Of a DNA stretch of 64,000 bases, positions 44,186 to 54,837 are shown in pieces. Both the position numbers and the translations under genes were made by a program. The DNA comes from Runella rosea. GTDB taxonomy: Bacteria; Bacteroidota; Bacteroidia; Cytophagales; Spirosomataceae. Each line of letters begins with the position of its first letter. The first letter of the stretch is position 1. The DNA is taken from positions 3,844,001-3,908,000 of the forward strand of contig NZ_CP030850.1 in NCBI RefSeq assembly GCF_003325355.1. Direction: 5' to 3'. Below the pieces are notes generated by a model. That model was given only the letters and a program-made list of their open reading frames with translations, did not search any database and had not been told where the DNA came from.

Positions 44186-47100
44186 TTACAGCTCCGCTAC
44201 GTTAAACCGCACCTGGATTCCTCCTGCCGTAGTAGCCCTTCTGAAAGAGTTAAGTACGTACGGATTGTTGAACGTACGGTCGAAATAAAGCTGCAAACTC
44301 CACAATTTGCTGACGGTATAATTAAGTTGCGGACGCAATTGGAAGTTATAATTACCAGCAATCGCCGTTGGCGGCTCGTCAAAACGCCGCTGTATGGCGC
44401 GCGTATCGCGAATGGTAAAGTTGCACTGAAACTGCAAATCATTCTTCAATTTTTTGAACTCCCCATTGATACGGAACGGAATCCGCACATTATTTCGGGT
44501 CAGGCCTAATGTGATGGTTACGTCGCGGTTGAATAATTCTGCAATTTGAGAGTTCGAAAGGTTGAGTGATATATTGCGGTCTTGGTTGTACGTAAAACGC
44601 ATATCAATCTTATTCTGCGTACGCGCCCGAATCCCAATCAACGGCGCAAATTTCTCCGACATCGTAATTGTACTCATCACAAACACGGGCACAAACTGAC
44701 CCTCTTCATTGGCAAAGGAGGCAATCGGATAATTCATTACCGCCAAATTGACAAACATGGCACCGTAGTCCAGCGACGACGTAAAGTTACCCACGCTGTA
44801 GGTCGATTGGTAACTGTGCTCTAAGGTAAACGAACTGAAAATTTTCTTGAAGGCGGGTAGTTGCGCCAGTCCGTTGTAGTCTACGCGCCAGTTAGGCAAC
44901 GGAAATCCTAAAAACGGATTAAGACGCACTTCTTTGGGATCTTTGCCATTATACGCCGCAAAAAACGCCGCAATCAATACATCCTGTGAATTGATATTGT
45001 ATTCACCTCCCTTGTACTCAGGATCGTCACGTTTCGTCGCCATAAGGCGGTCAAGTACCACCTGCCGATTGGCTTTGAATTGGTCAAAAACGGGGGAGCT
45101 GTTGTCTGAATTGATTTTTGCAAAAGCCGTTTTGAACGACATAAACGACATTTGGAAGTTACCGTTACGAATCGGACTTTGGACTTCATACGGTCCGCCG
45201 GGCGTAGAAGGACGATAAAACTCGCGGTAGTCATCTCCCCGGGTCAGTCGCGCTTCAATTTGCACCCTAAAATCTTTGAAAGGCTCAATACGCGTACTCA
45301 TCCGGAACGTCCTATTAAGGGTTTGCATGAAGGGTAAATTCAGCATGGTACTCTTCGACAACCAACCGTTTTCGGCAGCTCGGTAGTGAATGGTACGATC
45401 CTGACTACCAAAAATAAAAGGCAAACCGGGCGCATTGATGGCATCCAAACCCAAGGCTTTGGGCGTAGAAGGTAAGAAGCCCGGTAGCGTTGTGGTTTCT
45501 TGCCGCGTATAATCCACATCAATTCCTCGCACCGCCATCAGTAGACGCGTCAGGTTTTTGAGCAATTTGCTCGGTTCACGGTTTATTTCTTCATCGTCAC
45601 CTGGACTACGCGCAAAATTTTTGCGCGGTGGCGAAGGGTTATTAGCAAATTTGAGGTAGCGTAGCTTGTTATATGCCTTCACTAAATCCACTTTGCCGCG
45701 AATCGACCGTTCCAAACTATTTCGGGCTACGTTTCCAAAAACGCTCCCTAAACTATCCTGTATTCCCAACGAATTGGCTTGGTATTGGTACGTAATATTG
45801 TGGTTATAGTCGGCGGTCATCCAGTCCAGCAACGGAATTTTTTCCAACGGCAACCGGTAAGTAAGACGCACTTTTTGGTCAAAGTTTTTCATCCGACCAA
45901 AGTTTCTAAAATTACGCCAAATCGAATCTTGCTTGGTTCGCGTGTTAATATCTCCTTGGGGCTCATCCACCACTGCATTGGCGAACGAACTGTAGCTCAA
46001 GACCACGTTTTTGGTCAAGTTCCAGGAGAGGTCATAGGCCCGATTAAACAAGAAATATTTTTCAAACAAAGGCTCTTGGCTGTCGTCTGTGAGGTCGGCA
46101 CCACGATACAGCGTACGTACAAAACTACGGTCGGCATCAAAGCGCACGGCTATTTGCGTAGGCAACAGCGAAAGATTGAAATCTTTGAGCAGTTCCAAGT
46201 AGGGCCGTTCAAAACCCTTTACGTTGCGCATAGGCTCCCACGAGCGCTGTGGGAACCCGTATTGATAGACAATACCGCCGCGATACTGCCGTTGGGCATA
46301 ATCGGCGATGGTACTGGTTCGACGGGTCTGTTCGTTGAAAGCGTAGGTAAAGGAGAAGTTTTCAAAATCCCACAAATGCCGCTTGGCGTTCGGGCTTGTT
46401 TTGGTTTTGCGTACGTTGGAAAAGTTAAACCCACGCCGCTCGGCTTTTTCCGTAGAAGCATTTTCGAGCTGCGCCCGTCGCGGGTCATTTTCAGCATAAT
46501 TTGCCAGCGACATCGACAAAGGTGTATCTGGGTCGTAAGGGTTAAAATGTGGTTTTACGTCGCGCAGGTCATAGTTGACATACAACGGAATTTTGAAGCC
46601 CCATTTTTCAGGCAAAAATTTATCCAGCGCCAGCGCCGCCGAAAGGTTGAACTCGCGCGAATCGTCGCGGGAGCGGTCGGTCAGTTTTTGCTGAACCCCA
46701 CCAAAACCAAACGTGGTGTATTTTCCTGCCACCTGCACCGTCCCTAAATCCGCCAGTTTGATGTCAGCCCGCGCAATCGCCGCCGTCCCCGACTGATTGT
46801 CAAAACCCTGCACGTGCATTTCGTTGACCCAAATACAAAAGCTTTTGGGTTGTTGGTCTGGCGTACGTGGGTTTCGCATCCCAATCATGATAATCATCAC
46901 GTTGCTCAAATCGGGCCGGCCCACCACGGTAATCCGGTACACTCGGCCAATGGCATCAGTTTTAGTGACTGTGTAAGGCGCCGAAATCGTCCCACTTGCC
47001 TGACGGTCACGCTCCGCTTTGGCCTCTATCAGCCAAGGTATTTCAATATCAATTTCGTTTTGTTGGGGCCAAACTCGCTCGGGGTCCGCTTCATTGGGTG

Positions 47101-50100
47101 GCGTGGCCTGCAAATTAGTCACCTCAATTTCGTAGTAATGTTCCGAAACGTCCGTTCCCAAACGCATAAATGCCGACACCTGACCGTTTTCATTTTGGTC
47201 ATTTTGCATGTGCACAAACATCTTCAGGCGCTCACGGAAAAGCAGGTTTTGGCTCGTTACATTCTTAAAAGCCGCTCTTGAGTCACCATCCCGCAAGTTG
47301 GTCACGCAGAGGCTCATGGATTGCTCGTTCAACGGGCGTTGGTTAGGGGTGGTATAATCCACATCACGTTGCCATCCCGGAGGTACAGTGTAAATATTGC
47401 GCCCTTGGCCTTGTCCGCCTGTGGTTACGGGAGCGCTGTTTTCTTCCACACTAACGGTAGCAATTTTAAACTGCGCGTCGTAAGGCTCGGGAACTTCCTG
47501 CAAACCTCGGGCGTTGAGGTCGCCTGTGTATTTACGATATTGCGTGGCAACCATTTGCAACTGCGCAAAACGCAAAACCACCGGCTGTTCCCAATCGGTC
47601 ATATACATCCGCACAAAACGGATGGATTTAAAACCATTGATGTTCCCAACTTTGCGCGTAAACTCCCGCACAGGGATACGGAACAAGTACCAATTTACTT
47701 CTTCACTAGCACCATTGGGGGCACTTACTTTGTCCACAATATAGGGTTTTCCTACGTCCAACTGCCCCGGCTTTAGGTCTACTTCGTATTCATAATAGGC
47801 CTCTTGGTCATTGATGGTATTGTCGGTGTTGAGGTCTTCAATATCGGGCAAATTCGTGGCGGCGGCGGTAATTTCGTTATTGCTCTGAAACTCCGGCGTA
47901 TTGTTTTCTACCCCCATATAGTTTTTATAGCGCTCAACGATTTTCTTATTGGCGCTGTCGGCTTTCGCACTGAAATAAAACTCAAAGTCATCCCCCGACG
48001 GGTCGGTCAAGATTTGGTTACGGGCTTCTGTTTTGAGGGTAGGCGGAAGGTTCTGAATGTAATTTTGGAAGAAAGTTCGCTCTTCTTCATTGCTCAAGCC
48101 ATCCAATCCTACATCCTGCTTTGGCCGAGCACCTGCCTCGTTGGTAAACGCATTGATAATGTATTGTTGCCGTGTAGAGTAGCCCCAGGCCGATTCGGCC
48201 ACGTTAGCGGGAAGTGTTCCCGTGGTAGTGGTTCTTTTTTCGTCCAAAGGCAATCCGTTCTCGAAATCGTACCGTCCGTTTTTAACCACGTCTTCCGAAA
48301 CCTCACCCAAGTTAAAGTACAATTTCCCCCCTGTCGTGTTATTGGTATTGGTAACTCCATCACGAACCACCCCGTTGGGACCTTCTTTAAAGGGGTCCAT
48401 CAACCAAAACTCCATGATTTCGACGTTGGCATTGTCAAAATCAACGTCTGACCCAATGGCCCGCGTAATGGCACCAAAGTTTTTCCGTGGATTTTTGAGC
48501 CTTCCGTCGGGGTCAAGGTCGGTATTAAAATTGTACATTCCCCGTTCACGCGGGAAATACGCAATGTCCAGAATGTTTTCTGGCAAATTGACCAAATACT
48601 GCCCCCGTCCTTTGAAAATATCCTGCGGGGTAAAAAGTCGTTCGTAGAAATTATTAAAATCCTGCGTCGTAATGTTTGGACGAACGCTTAACCCCACTTG
48701 TGCTTGGGGAGAAAACGTAATGTCGATGGTATAGGCAGATATTTTGGCGCGGTTGTAGGCATATTCCAGTGGATTGGTCGGGGTGCCTTGCGGGAATTGC
48801 TGCGGAGTACCGCCCAAACGCCAGCGCGTCGGTTGGCGAGTTAAGTCAAACTGCGTACGAGCCGCTTCAAAATCATCAATCATGATGCGGTTTCTGACCT
48901 GCGGGTGCAAGCCCGCAAAAGATTGCGCGATTTCTCCCTGAAACTGAATAGCTGATATCTCCTTGGTCTGTAAAAGAGGCAGTTTATCCAACAATTTTGT
49001 CAGAAAACGAGACTCTTTTCGAAAAGTAATGTCGGCCCCAATGATGCTGTTGTTGACGGGGTCGTTGCCCAGCGCAGCGCGGGTCAAAAAGCCCGGCGGC
49101 GTTTCGCGCATATTCATGGCCGTAAGGCCGATCTGCATATCGCGGTTAACAACGTAGTTCAGGCGAGTCCCTAACAACCGACGAATTTGGTTCTGAAACA
49201 AGTCTGGCTGTTCATAACAAATTTCAATGTCACGGCCCGAATTCAGCACACTTTCATTAATCAACCGCACTGAGCCCGATTGGCTTTCTACAGCATAATC
49301 AATACCTGGCTGGAGCTGAACACCACCCGCACGTACAGTTACTGATTTTTCAGATACGCCAAATGGCAATGGAATTGACGCCCCACCCGACGAGCCTTGA
49401 AAAGACCCTTTCAGGAAGAACTTATTTTTCTCGGTTACCTGCTGCGCGTCGATTTGGGTAGTACGATACAGCTCATTAAAGACGTATTTGTTGGCTAATA
49501 CTGGATCGCTGTTGAACTGCTTCACTAGATTTGAACCGAAAGGCTCCAAAACGGGGAAAATAATACGACCAAAACGACTATCAATCGTGACATTATCTAC
49601 GAAGTCAAAGTTACCGTCCCCAATGGCTTTCCCTGAATTATCCAAAACGGGGTCATTGAGCGGGTTCAACTTATCCAATCCCATGACGCGCAATAACGGT
49701 ACGTTGGCTATCGGCCCTTCCTGTAGGTTAGGATTGTCAATTCCCGTTAAATCATCTTTATAAATCACTCGGAGTTGGAAATTTTGTTTTCCAACTTGTG
49801 TAGTATTCAATGAGTAAATATTTTTCATCATCAAATTCCACATCGGGTGGCTCGTATTGTTACGAATCGTTGATGATTTCAATAACTTCAACACCAACAC
49901 TTCGTCATCGCGGCGAGCCTGATAATCTTCAGTCAACTCACCTACTTTAAACTTCTGTCCATTGAGGGTATATTCATAAGCCACGGCCAAAACCTCATCG
50001 TTGCGTAGCGGCGTTAATAATGAAACATAGCCCAGTTCCGCCTGAAATTTATATTCGCGTTCGCTCAACTTCCGAGCGCCGCGTAGGAGGTCATAATCAT

Positions 50101-51589
50101 CACCACGACGGAGGTTATAGCGGCTGTCGAGTGCAAAACTCGTCTTGTCCGCTTCGCGAAGTTCAGGATCATTGGTTACTTTTTGATACAGGCCGTTGCT
50201 TTTGTTGTTGACCGGCTGATTGGCCACAATGGGTGCCAGATTTGGATTGGCGCTGTTGACGGGGGCAGATTCTCCCAAATCAGAAAACGCGACAAAGTTG
50301 CGCAGGGTTTCGGTATTGTTGGTGCGGTTGGTTACGTACACTTCCAAACGCGTAATGGTCACCCCCGACATAATCATGGGAAGATTGCCCAACCAGCGTT
50401 CATAATTATTGCGGAAGAAATAAGAGAGAAAGAAGTGGCGATTTTCGTCATAGGCATCCGCACGAATTTCAAACGGGCGATTTTGCACACCTCCTCGTAA
50501 CGTAATACACTGTTGTTTAGAGCGTTGCTGTGAAGCTACAACCGTGGTAGTCAAACGTCCGAAACGTAAATCAACCTTGGCCCCGAATAAATTTTGCACC
50601 CCTGGAATCAACTGCGAAGGAATTTGCCAGTTGATATTTCCCGCCTGAATTCCCTGAATGATACTTTCGTTTTCAGGAATATAGTTCTGCGGCCCTGCCC
50701 CCAAACCACCGAATGGATTTTGGCCTGCACTACCATTTTGACCCAAGCCCGGCACTCCGTTTTGACCTAAACCCGCAGCATTGGGGAGATTGGAAGCATT
50801 AGGAAGATTAGCGGAGTTGGTGGGAAGATTTCCTGGACGATAATCCAGTTTGAACTGATTCTCAAAATTAAAACTTGACTTAGTATCAAAGTTGGTCAAC
50901 ATTCCCAGCTTATCGCCAATCTTTCCGTTAAAGTTAATGTTGATTTGCTCATTAAACAGGAAGTTCGTGGATTTCCGCTGACGGATAGGCACCTGCGGAT
51001 TGTCAATATTTTGGTGCAACACGCCAAAATCCAACAGTACAAAACCGTTGGGTTTAAAATCGACAAGATTGCTGCCAAAAATACGGTCAAGGCCTGGAGG
51101 TAAGTCCAATTTGGGCAACAAGCCACGCGCACCAAGCGCGCCTTTGCCGTCCTGTTTGGAAGAATAATCACGCCAGAGGTAGTTAAAGACCCGTTTGTCC
51201 TGCAATTTCTGGAAATCTTCGTAGCTCATACTCAGCGGGTCGCGGTAGTTGAGGGTGGGCAATTTTGCATCGCCAATGCGCTCATAAACCGAAATACGGC
51301 GGGTGGTATCCAACCGAAATTCATTGGAAAGCCCTTTGGGCTCTTTCAGAAAGAAAGTGGAACGGGGCGGTGTATAAATGAAACGGTTACCAATACGGTC
51401 GTTCCAACGAGAATAGAGCAGCCGACGACTTTGACGGTCGTTTCGACTGGTATCCTGAGCCACGGGACGTCGGTTGGTCGGTTGTTGAGCAACCCCCACA
51501 TACGCAACTAACCACAGAGCTACGACTAGCCCGATGATAAAGTATGATTTGGTAGAGATAAGGTAGAGCTGTTTTCTGATAATTCCCAC
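44186..51589 (-). CDS. sprA: SprA/Sov, outer-membrane translocon of the type IX secretion system
   Basis: This 2467-residue protein is the size expected of SprA (about 2400-2500), the huge outer-membrane beta barrel through which T9SS cargo passes and which gliding needs. Its N-terminal third resembles SprA (LSMSYEDFQKLQDKR, GLLPKLDLPPGLDRIFGSNLVD, KSSFNFENQFKLDY), with an Asn-Leu-Pro/Gly-rich insertion near residues 265-310. Later come the TDWEQP, WVNEMHVQGFDNQSGTAA and RTSTIADYAQRQYRGG segments and a C-terminal beta-barrel end (QLYFDRTFNNPYVLNS). The start is GTG at 51589, leading into a signal-anchor-like sequence. No other T9SS genes are adjacent, as usual for sprA. Confidence 0.93.
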   Translation of the reverse strand: MGIIRKQLYLISTKSYFIIGLVVALWLVAYVGVAQQPTNRRPVAQDTSRNDRQSRRLLYSRWNDRIGNRFIYTPPRSTFFLKEPKGLSNEFRLDTTRRISVYERIGDAKLPTLNYRDPLSMSYEDFQKLQDKRVFNYLWRDYSSKQDGKGALGARGLLPKLDLPPGLDRIFGSNLVDFKPNGFVLLDFGVLHQNIDNPQVPIRQRKSTNFLFNEQININFNGKIGDKLGMLTNFDTKSSFNFENQFKLDYRPGNLPTNSANLPNASNLPNAAGLGQNGVPGLGQNGSAGQNPFGGLGAGPQNYIPENESIIQGIQAGNINWQIPSQLIPGVQNLFGAKVDLRFGRLTTTVVASQQRSKQQCITLRGGVQNRPFEIRADAYDENRHFFLSYFFRNNYERWLGNLPMIMSGVTITRLEVYVTNRTNNTETLRNFVAFSDLGESAPVNSANPNLAPIVANQPVNNKSNGLYQKVTNDPELREADKTSFALDSRYNLRRGDDYDLLRGARKLSEREYKFQAELGYVSLLTPLRNDEVLAVAYEYTLNGQKFKVGELTEDYQARRDDEVLVLKLLKSSTIRNNTSHPMWNLMMKNIYSLNTTQVGKQNFQLRVIYKDDLTGIDNPNLQEGPIANVPLLRVMGLDKLNPLNDPVLDNSGKAIGDGNFDFVDNVTIDSRFGRIIFPVLEPFGSNLVKQFNSDPVLANKYVFNELYRTTQIDAQQVTEKNKFFLKGSFQGSSGGASIPLPFGVSEKSVTVRAGGVQLQPGIDYAVESQSGSVRLINESVLNSGRDIEICYEQPDLFQNQIRRLLGTRLNYVVNRDMQIGLTAMNMRETPPGFLTRAALGNDPVNNSIIGADITFRKESRFLTKLLDKLPLLQTKEISAIQFQGEIAQSFAGLHPQVRNRIMIDDFEAARTQFDLTRQPTRWRLGGTPQQFPQGTPTNPLEYAYNRAKISAYTIDITFSPQAQVGLSVRPNITTQDFNNFYERLFTPQDIFKGRGQYLVNLPENILDIAYFPRERGMYNFNTDLDPDGRLKNPRKNFGAITRAIGSDVDFDNANVEIMEFWLMDPFKEGPNGVVRDGVTNTNNTTGGKLYFNLGEVSEDVVKNGRYDFENGLPLDEKRTTTTGTLPANVAESAWGYSTRQQYIINAFTNEAGARPKQDVGLDGLSNEEERTFFQNYIQNLPPTLKTEARNQILTDPSGDDFEFYFSAKADSANKKIVERYKNYMGVENNTPEFQSNNEITAAATNLPDIEDLNTDNTINDQEAYYEYEVDLKPGQLDVGKPYIVDKVSAPNGASEEVNWYLFRIPVREFTRKVGNINGFKSIRFVRMYMTDWEQPVVLRFAQLQMVATQYRKYTGDLNARGLQEVPEPYDAQFKIATVSVEENSAPVTTGGQGQGRNIYTVPPGWQRDVDYTTPNQRPLNEQSMSLCVTNLRDGDSRAAFKNVTSQNLLFRERLKMFVHMQNDQNENGQVSAFMRLGTDVSEHYYEIEVTNLQATPPNEADPERVWPQQNEIDIEIPWLIEAKAERDRQASGTISAPYTVTKTDAIGRVYRITVVGRPDLSNVMIIMIGMRNPRTPDQQPKSFCIWVNEMHVQGFDNQSGTAAIARADIKLADLGTVQVAGKYTTFGFGGVQQKLTDRSRDDSREFNLSAALALDKFLPEKWGFKIPLYVNYDLRDVKPHFNPYDPDTPLSMSLANYAENDPRRAQLENASTEKAERRGFNFSNVRKTKTSPNAKRHLWDFENFSFTYAFNEQTRRTSTIADYAQRQYRGGIVYQYGFPQRSWEPMRNVKGFERPYLELLKDFNLSLLPTQIAVRFDADRSFVRTLYRGADLTDDSQEPLFEKYFLFNRAYDLSWNLTKNVVLSYSSFANAVVDEPQGDINTRTKQDSIWRNFRNFGRMKNFDQKVRLTYRLPLEKIPLLDWMTADYNHNITYQYQANSLGIQDSLGSVFGNVARNSLERSIRGKVDLVKAYNKLRYLKFANNPSPPRKNFARSPGDDEEINREPSKLLKNLTRLLMAVRGIDVDYTRQETTTLPGFLPSTPKALGLDAINAPGLPFIFGSQDRTIHYRAAENGWLSKSTMLNLPFMQTLNRTFRMSTRIEPFKDFRVQIEARLTRGDDYREFYRPSTPGGPYEVQSPIRNGNFQMSFMSFKTAFAKINSDNSSPVFDQFKANRQVVLDRLMATKRDDPEYKGGEYNINSQDVLIAAFFAAYNGKDPKEVRLNPFLGFPLPNWRVDYNGLAQLPAFKKIFSSFTLEHSYQSTYSVGNFTSSLDYGAMFVNLAVMNYPIASFANEEGQFVPVFVMSTITMSEKFAPLIGIRARTQNKIDMRFTYNQDRNISLNLSNSQIAELFNRDVTITLGLTRNNVRIPFRINGEFKKLKNDLQFQCNFTIRDTRAIQRRFDEPPTAIAGNYNFQLRPQLNYTVSKLWSLQLYFDRTFNNPYVLNSFRRATTAGGIQVRFNVAEL

Positions 51590-51679
51590 GATTCTTCAGC
51601 GGTCTGGGTACTCAAATCCTTAACGGCTAAAACCTTGCCAATCGTCTCTGAGCGTTCAACTATTTTTAAGAATGTGGGG

Positions 51680-51711
51680 TAAAGATAGAAACAGGCACGA
51701 GATAAACGCAA
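51680..51711 (-). promoter_or_regulatory. Probable sprA promoter
   Basis: On the minus strand TTG (51711-51709), 21 nt, then TATCTTTA (51687-51680), one base off TAnnTTTG. The leader would be about 90 nt. Confidence 0.45.
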
Positions 51712-51776
51712 TTTTTAGCCAAAAAAGGCGGAATTGTACAACTTACGGATTTTTAAGAAAAGCTTGAATAGAAACA

Positions 51777-51811
51777 AAAAGAGACTACCCTTTTGAGATA
51801 ATCTCTTTTAT
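51777..51811 (-). terminator. Terminator after purH
   Basis: AAAAGAGA and TCTCTTTT form a stem on the minus strand that ends in T residues about 25 bp past the purH stop. Confidence 0.6.
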
Positions 51812-51832
51812 CAATCTGATTATTTTAGAATA

Positions 51833-53353
51833 CTAGTGCTTAAAATGCCGCACGCCCGTGGTTACCATCGCCATGTCGTTTGCATCGCAATAGTTAATAG
51901 AGTCTTGGTCACGAATGGAGCCTCCCGGTTGCACAACGGCCGTTACACCAGCCAGACGGGCAATTTCCACGCAATCAGCAAAAGGGAAGAACGCATCAGA
52001 AGCCATTACTGAGCCCTTCAGTTCAAACCCAAAAGCAAGTGCCTTGTCGATGGCCTGGCGCAATGCATCCACGCGCGAGGTTTGGCCAGTTCCGCTGGCA
52101 ATCAGGCGGTTTTCGGTGGCCAACACAATCGTATTTGATTTGGTGTGCTTGCACACTTTCAGCGCAAACTCCAACGCCCGTACTTCTGCTTCGGTCGGTG
52201 CTTTGGCAGTTACGGTTTTAAATTGTGAAGCGGTTTCCACTACCAAATCTTTATCTTGCTCAAGTACTCCATTCAAGATGGTTTTAAACATCTTAGCGGG
52301 CAATTCCACATTTTTACGCTGAAGTAAAATGCGATTTTTCTTCGATTGCAACAACGCCAATGCCTCAGGCTCATAGGCGGGAGCAATCAATATTTCCATA
52401 AACAATTTATTCAATTCTTCGGCCGTGGCCACGTCAACGGTAGCGTTGGTAATAATCACTCCTCCAAAGGCAGAAACTGGATCACAGGCCAAGGCCGTTG
52501 CGTAGGCTTCTTTGGCGGTAGCTGCGGTAGCTACGCCGCAGGCATTGGTATGTTTGATGATGGCAAATGTGGGTTCGGTCCCAAATTCATCAATCAATGC
52601 TACACACGCATCTACATCGACCAAGTTGTTGTACGACAACTCTTTACCATGAAGTTTATCAAACATTGCCTCTAAGTCTCCGTAAAAAGTGGCCGCTTGG
52701 TGCGGGTTTTCTCCGTAGCGCAATGAATTTTGCGGCAACTCGGTAAACGCGTAAATATCCGGCGTCGATTTCCCCAAAAACCACTGATTGATGGCCGTGT
52801 CGTAATGGCTCGTGGTCGCAAAAGCCTCTTGCGCATAACGACGGCGATCTGAAAGTTCAGTGCTGCAATTTTTCTCGGTCAAAATGCTCAAAACATCCGC
52901 GTATTGCGTGCGCGACGATACGATGAGTGAATCTTGAAAGTTTTTGGCACCCGCCCGAATCAACGAGATTCCTCCAATGTCAATTTTTTCGATGATGTCT
53001 TCTTCACTCGCTCCCGACGCCACGGTTTCTTCAAACGGATACAAATCTACCACCACCAAATCAATGGCAGGAATCTTGAACTGAGCAGCCTGCGCTACAT
53101 CACCTGCATCTTCGCGACGGTACAGAATACCGCCAAAAACCGCAGGGTGAAGGGTTTTGACACGCCCCCCAAAAATGGAGGGATAGCCCGTAAGGTCTTC
53201 CACCGCCGTCACGGGAATACCCATGTTCTCGATAAAAGTTTGCGTACCACCCGTCGAATACAGCTTAACGCCATTTTGGTGGAGAAGTTGGACAATAGGT
53301 TCGAGACCGTCTTTGTAATAGACCGAAAGTAAAGCCGATTGGATTTTTTTCAT
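51833..53353 (-). CDS. purH: Bifunctional AICAR formyltransferase/IMP cyclohydrolase (PurH)
   Basis: PurH performs the last two steps of purine synthesis, formylating AICAR with 10-formyl-THF and closing the ring to IMP. The 506-residue protein has the N-terminal MGS-like cyclohydrolase (LLSVYYKDGLEPIVQLLHQNGVKLYSTGGTQTF; RVKTLHPAVFGGIL) to about residue 195 and the formyltransferase domain with LRYGENPHQAATFYG, IIKHTNACGVA, ASDAFFPFADCVE and TAVVQPGGSIRDQDSI. Start ATG at 53353. It forms a single-gene unit ending at the hairpin near 51790. Confidence 0.96.
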   Translation of the reverse strand: MKKIQSALLSVYYKDGLEPIVQLLHQNGVKLYSTGGTQTFIENMGIPVTAVEDLTGYPSIFGGRVKTLHPAVFGGILYRREDAGDVAQAAQFKIPAIDLVVVDLYPFEETVASGASEEDIIEKIDIGGISLIRAGAKNFQDSLIVSSRTQYADVLSILTEKNCSTELSDRRRYAQEAFATTSHYDTAINQWFLGKSTPDIYAFTELPQNSLRYGENPHQAATFYGDLEAMFDKLHGKELSYNNLVDVDACVALIDEFGTEPTFAIIKHTNACGVATAATAKEAYATALACDPVSAFGGVIITNATVDVATAEELNKLFMEILIAPAYEPEALALLQSKKNRILLQRKNVELPAKMFKTILNGVLEQDKDLVVETASQFKTVTAKAPTEAEVRALEFALKVCKHTKSNTIVLATENRLIASGTGQTSRVDALRQAIDKALAFGFELKGSVMASDAFFPFADCVEIARLAGVTAVVQPGGSIRDQDSINYCDANDMAMVTTGVRHFKH

Positions 53354-53578
53354 TGAATTGAGTGCTTCTGCACTGTTGATTATTTATCGTGGGGAATGAA
53401 TTAATTATCCTGACGAACAAATCGTTAGTGCAGCAAAAGCGGTTAATTAACAACTGATTACATCACTGATAAAAAATGAAGCCGCAAAATTACTGCTTTT
53501 AATCTTAGAAAAGGAAGAATGAAAAAAGAAAACCTGCAACAAGGCGGGTCTTTAGGAAACCAGCGTTGGTGAAACCGT

Positions 53579-54733
53579 TTATATTCGTCGTGAAGCAACT
53601 AATCCAACAACTCCTCCCAAGCCCAGCACGGCCAGTGCAATGTGCCCATACGCATTAAAAAGCCATTGGGTCAAATAGAGGCTCGGAATCGTAATGAAAA
53701 AACCAATCGAAGTGACCAACGTCAGTGCTGTAGCCCGATAATCTGAGGGGGCGTTTTGCGAAACCAAGGTCGAAAACTGCGGCGAATCTCCCACCACACT
53801 GATGCCCCAAATAAACATTAATACCAGAAAAAAGAAAACAGAATAGACCGGGAGAAAAACACACAGTCCACAGCAAATGCACGAAATCAGCAGTGAAAAC
53901 CAAGCCGTCTGGTGGCTTCCCCAACGCAGCGAAAGCTCGCCCGTCAGAACGCACCCCAATGCCCCCGAAGCAATGATACCAAAAGCAAACAACGGAACAG
54001 GCAGATTCTGGTGAGCAAGTTGATTATATGAAGTGATGAGAACTGGAACAAAAGCCCAAAAAGTATAAAGCTCAAACATGTGTCCGAAATAACCGAAAGC
54101 CGAGCGGCGAAAAGCCTTATTCTTAAACACATCTTGCAAAACGGCGGGATTAAAACGTCCAGCTACACGCCTAAAGGGTCCGTCTTTTACGAACACCCCA
54201 ATCACAATTCCTCCCAAAACGGCCAAGCCCGAGGTAACTATAATGACATATTGCCAAGGCAGGCTGAGCGAAAATGATTTAAGAATATACGGAAACGCAG
54301 TTCCCAACACCAACGCACCCACCAAATAGCCTAAAGCTTTTCCTAATCCCGTTTCGTACCAATCACTGCAAATTTTCATGCCCACGGGGTAGACACCCGC
54401 CAGAAAGAATCCAACACCCAGCCGTGCCATAAACAGGCCTTCGAGCGACTGATAACTGACTAAAACTGACAGATTACAAGAAGCCGCCAGCGCGGCCGAA
54501 ACCATAAAAATCCGCACGGGAGAAAAACGGTCGGCAATGGAGAAATAAGAATAAAAAAGCGTACCCAACACAAACCCCAACTGAACGGCCGTGGTCATAG
54601 TGGGCATAAAGGCCAAGGTTTGGGGGTGAAATGCCTCTAATGTTTGCATGACAGCATTGACCGCAAACCACAGCGACGTGCCCGCAAACTGCGCCACCAC
54701 CACCAGCGGAAGAAGGTAAAAAGGTCGTTTCAT
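53579..54733 (-). CDS. MFS transporter
   Basis: This 384-residue protein has 12 predicted spans and the short loops of major facilitator transporters. The loop between spans 2 and 3 (DRFSPVRIFMVSA) is in the usual position of the GxxxDRxGRR motif. The first span has AGTSLWFAVNAVMQ and the fourth has the LAGVYPVGMKICSDWYETGLGKALG motif seen in the nitrate/CynX-like branch of MFS. The substrate is not clear. The start is the ATG at 54733; a TTG three codons earlier is not needed. Confidence 0.85.
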   Translation of the reverse strand: MKRPFYLLPLVVVAQFAGTSLWFAVNAVMQTLEAFHPQTLAFMPTMTTAVQLGFVLGTLFYSYFSIADRFSPVRIFMVSAALAASCNLSVLVSYQSLEGLFMARLGVGFFLAGVYPVGMKICSDWYETGLGKALGYLVGALVLGTAFPYILKSFSLSLPWQYVIIVTSGLAVLGGIVIGVFVKDGPFRRVAGRFNPAVLQDVFKNKAFRRSAFGYFGHMFELYTFWAFVPVLITSYNQLAHQNLPVPLFAFGIIASGALGCVLTGELSLRWGSHQTAWFSLLISCICCGLCVFLPVYSVFFFLVLMFIWGISVVGDSPQFSTLVSQNAPSDYRATALTLVTSIGFFITIPSLYLTQWLFNAYGHIALAVLGLGGVVGLVASRRI

Positions 54734-54837
54734 TGCATTCAAAAAGCAATGTTACCAAAGAATAAGCGCTTTCTCAAAAGGAAATAGATTTTGATTCGTT
54801 TTTACTTTCATAGAAAAACCTTTTGACCTTTTTCTTC

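Noticed and set aside
45779-46747. A 322-codon open frame antisense to sprA, and similar long antisense frames in the A2M and 16.8-21.8 kb genes
   Set aside because: They lie wholly opposite strongly supported genes, their products show no family features, and codon bias of the true gene explains them.
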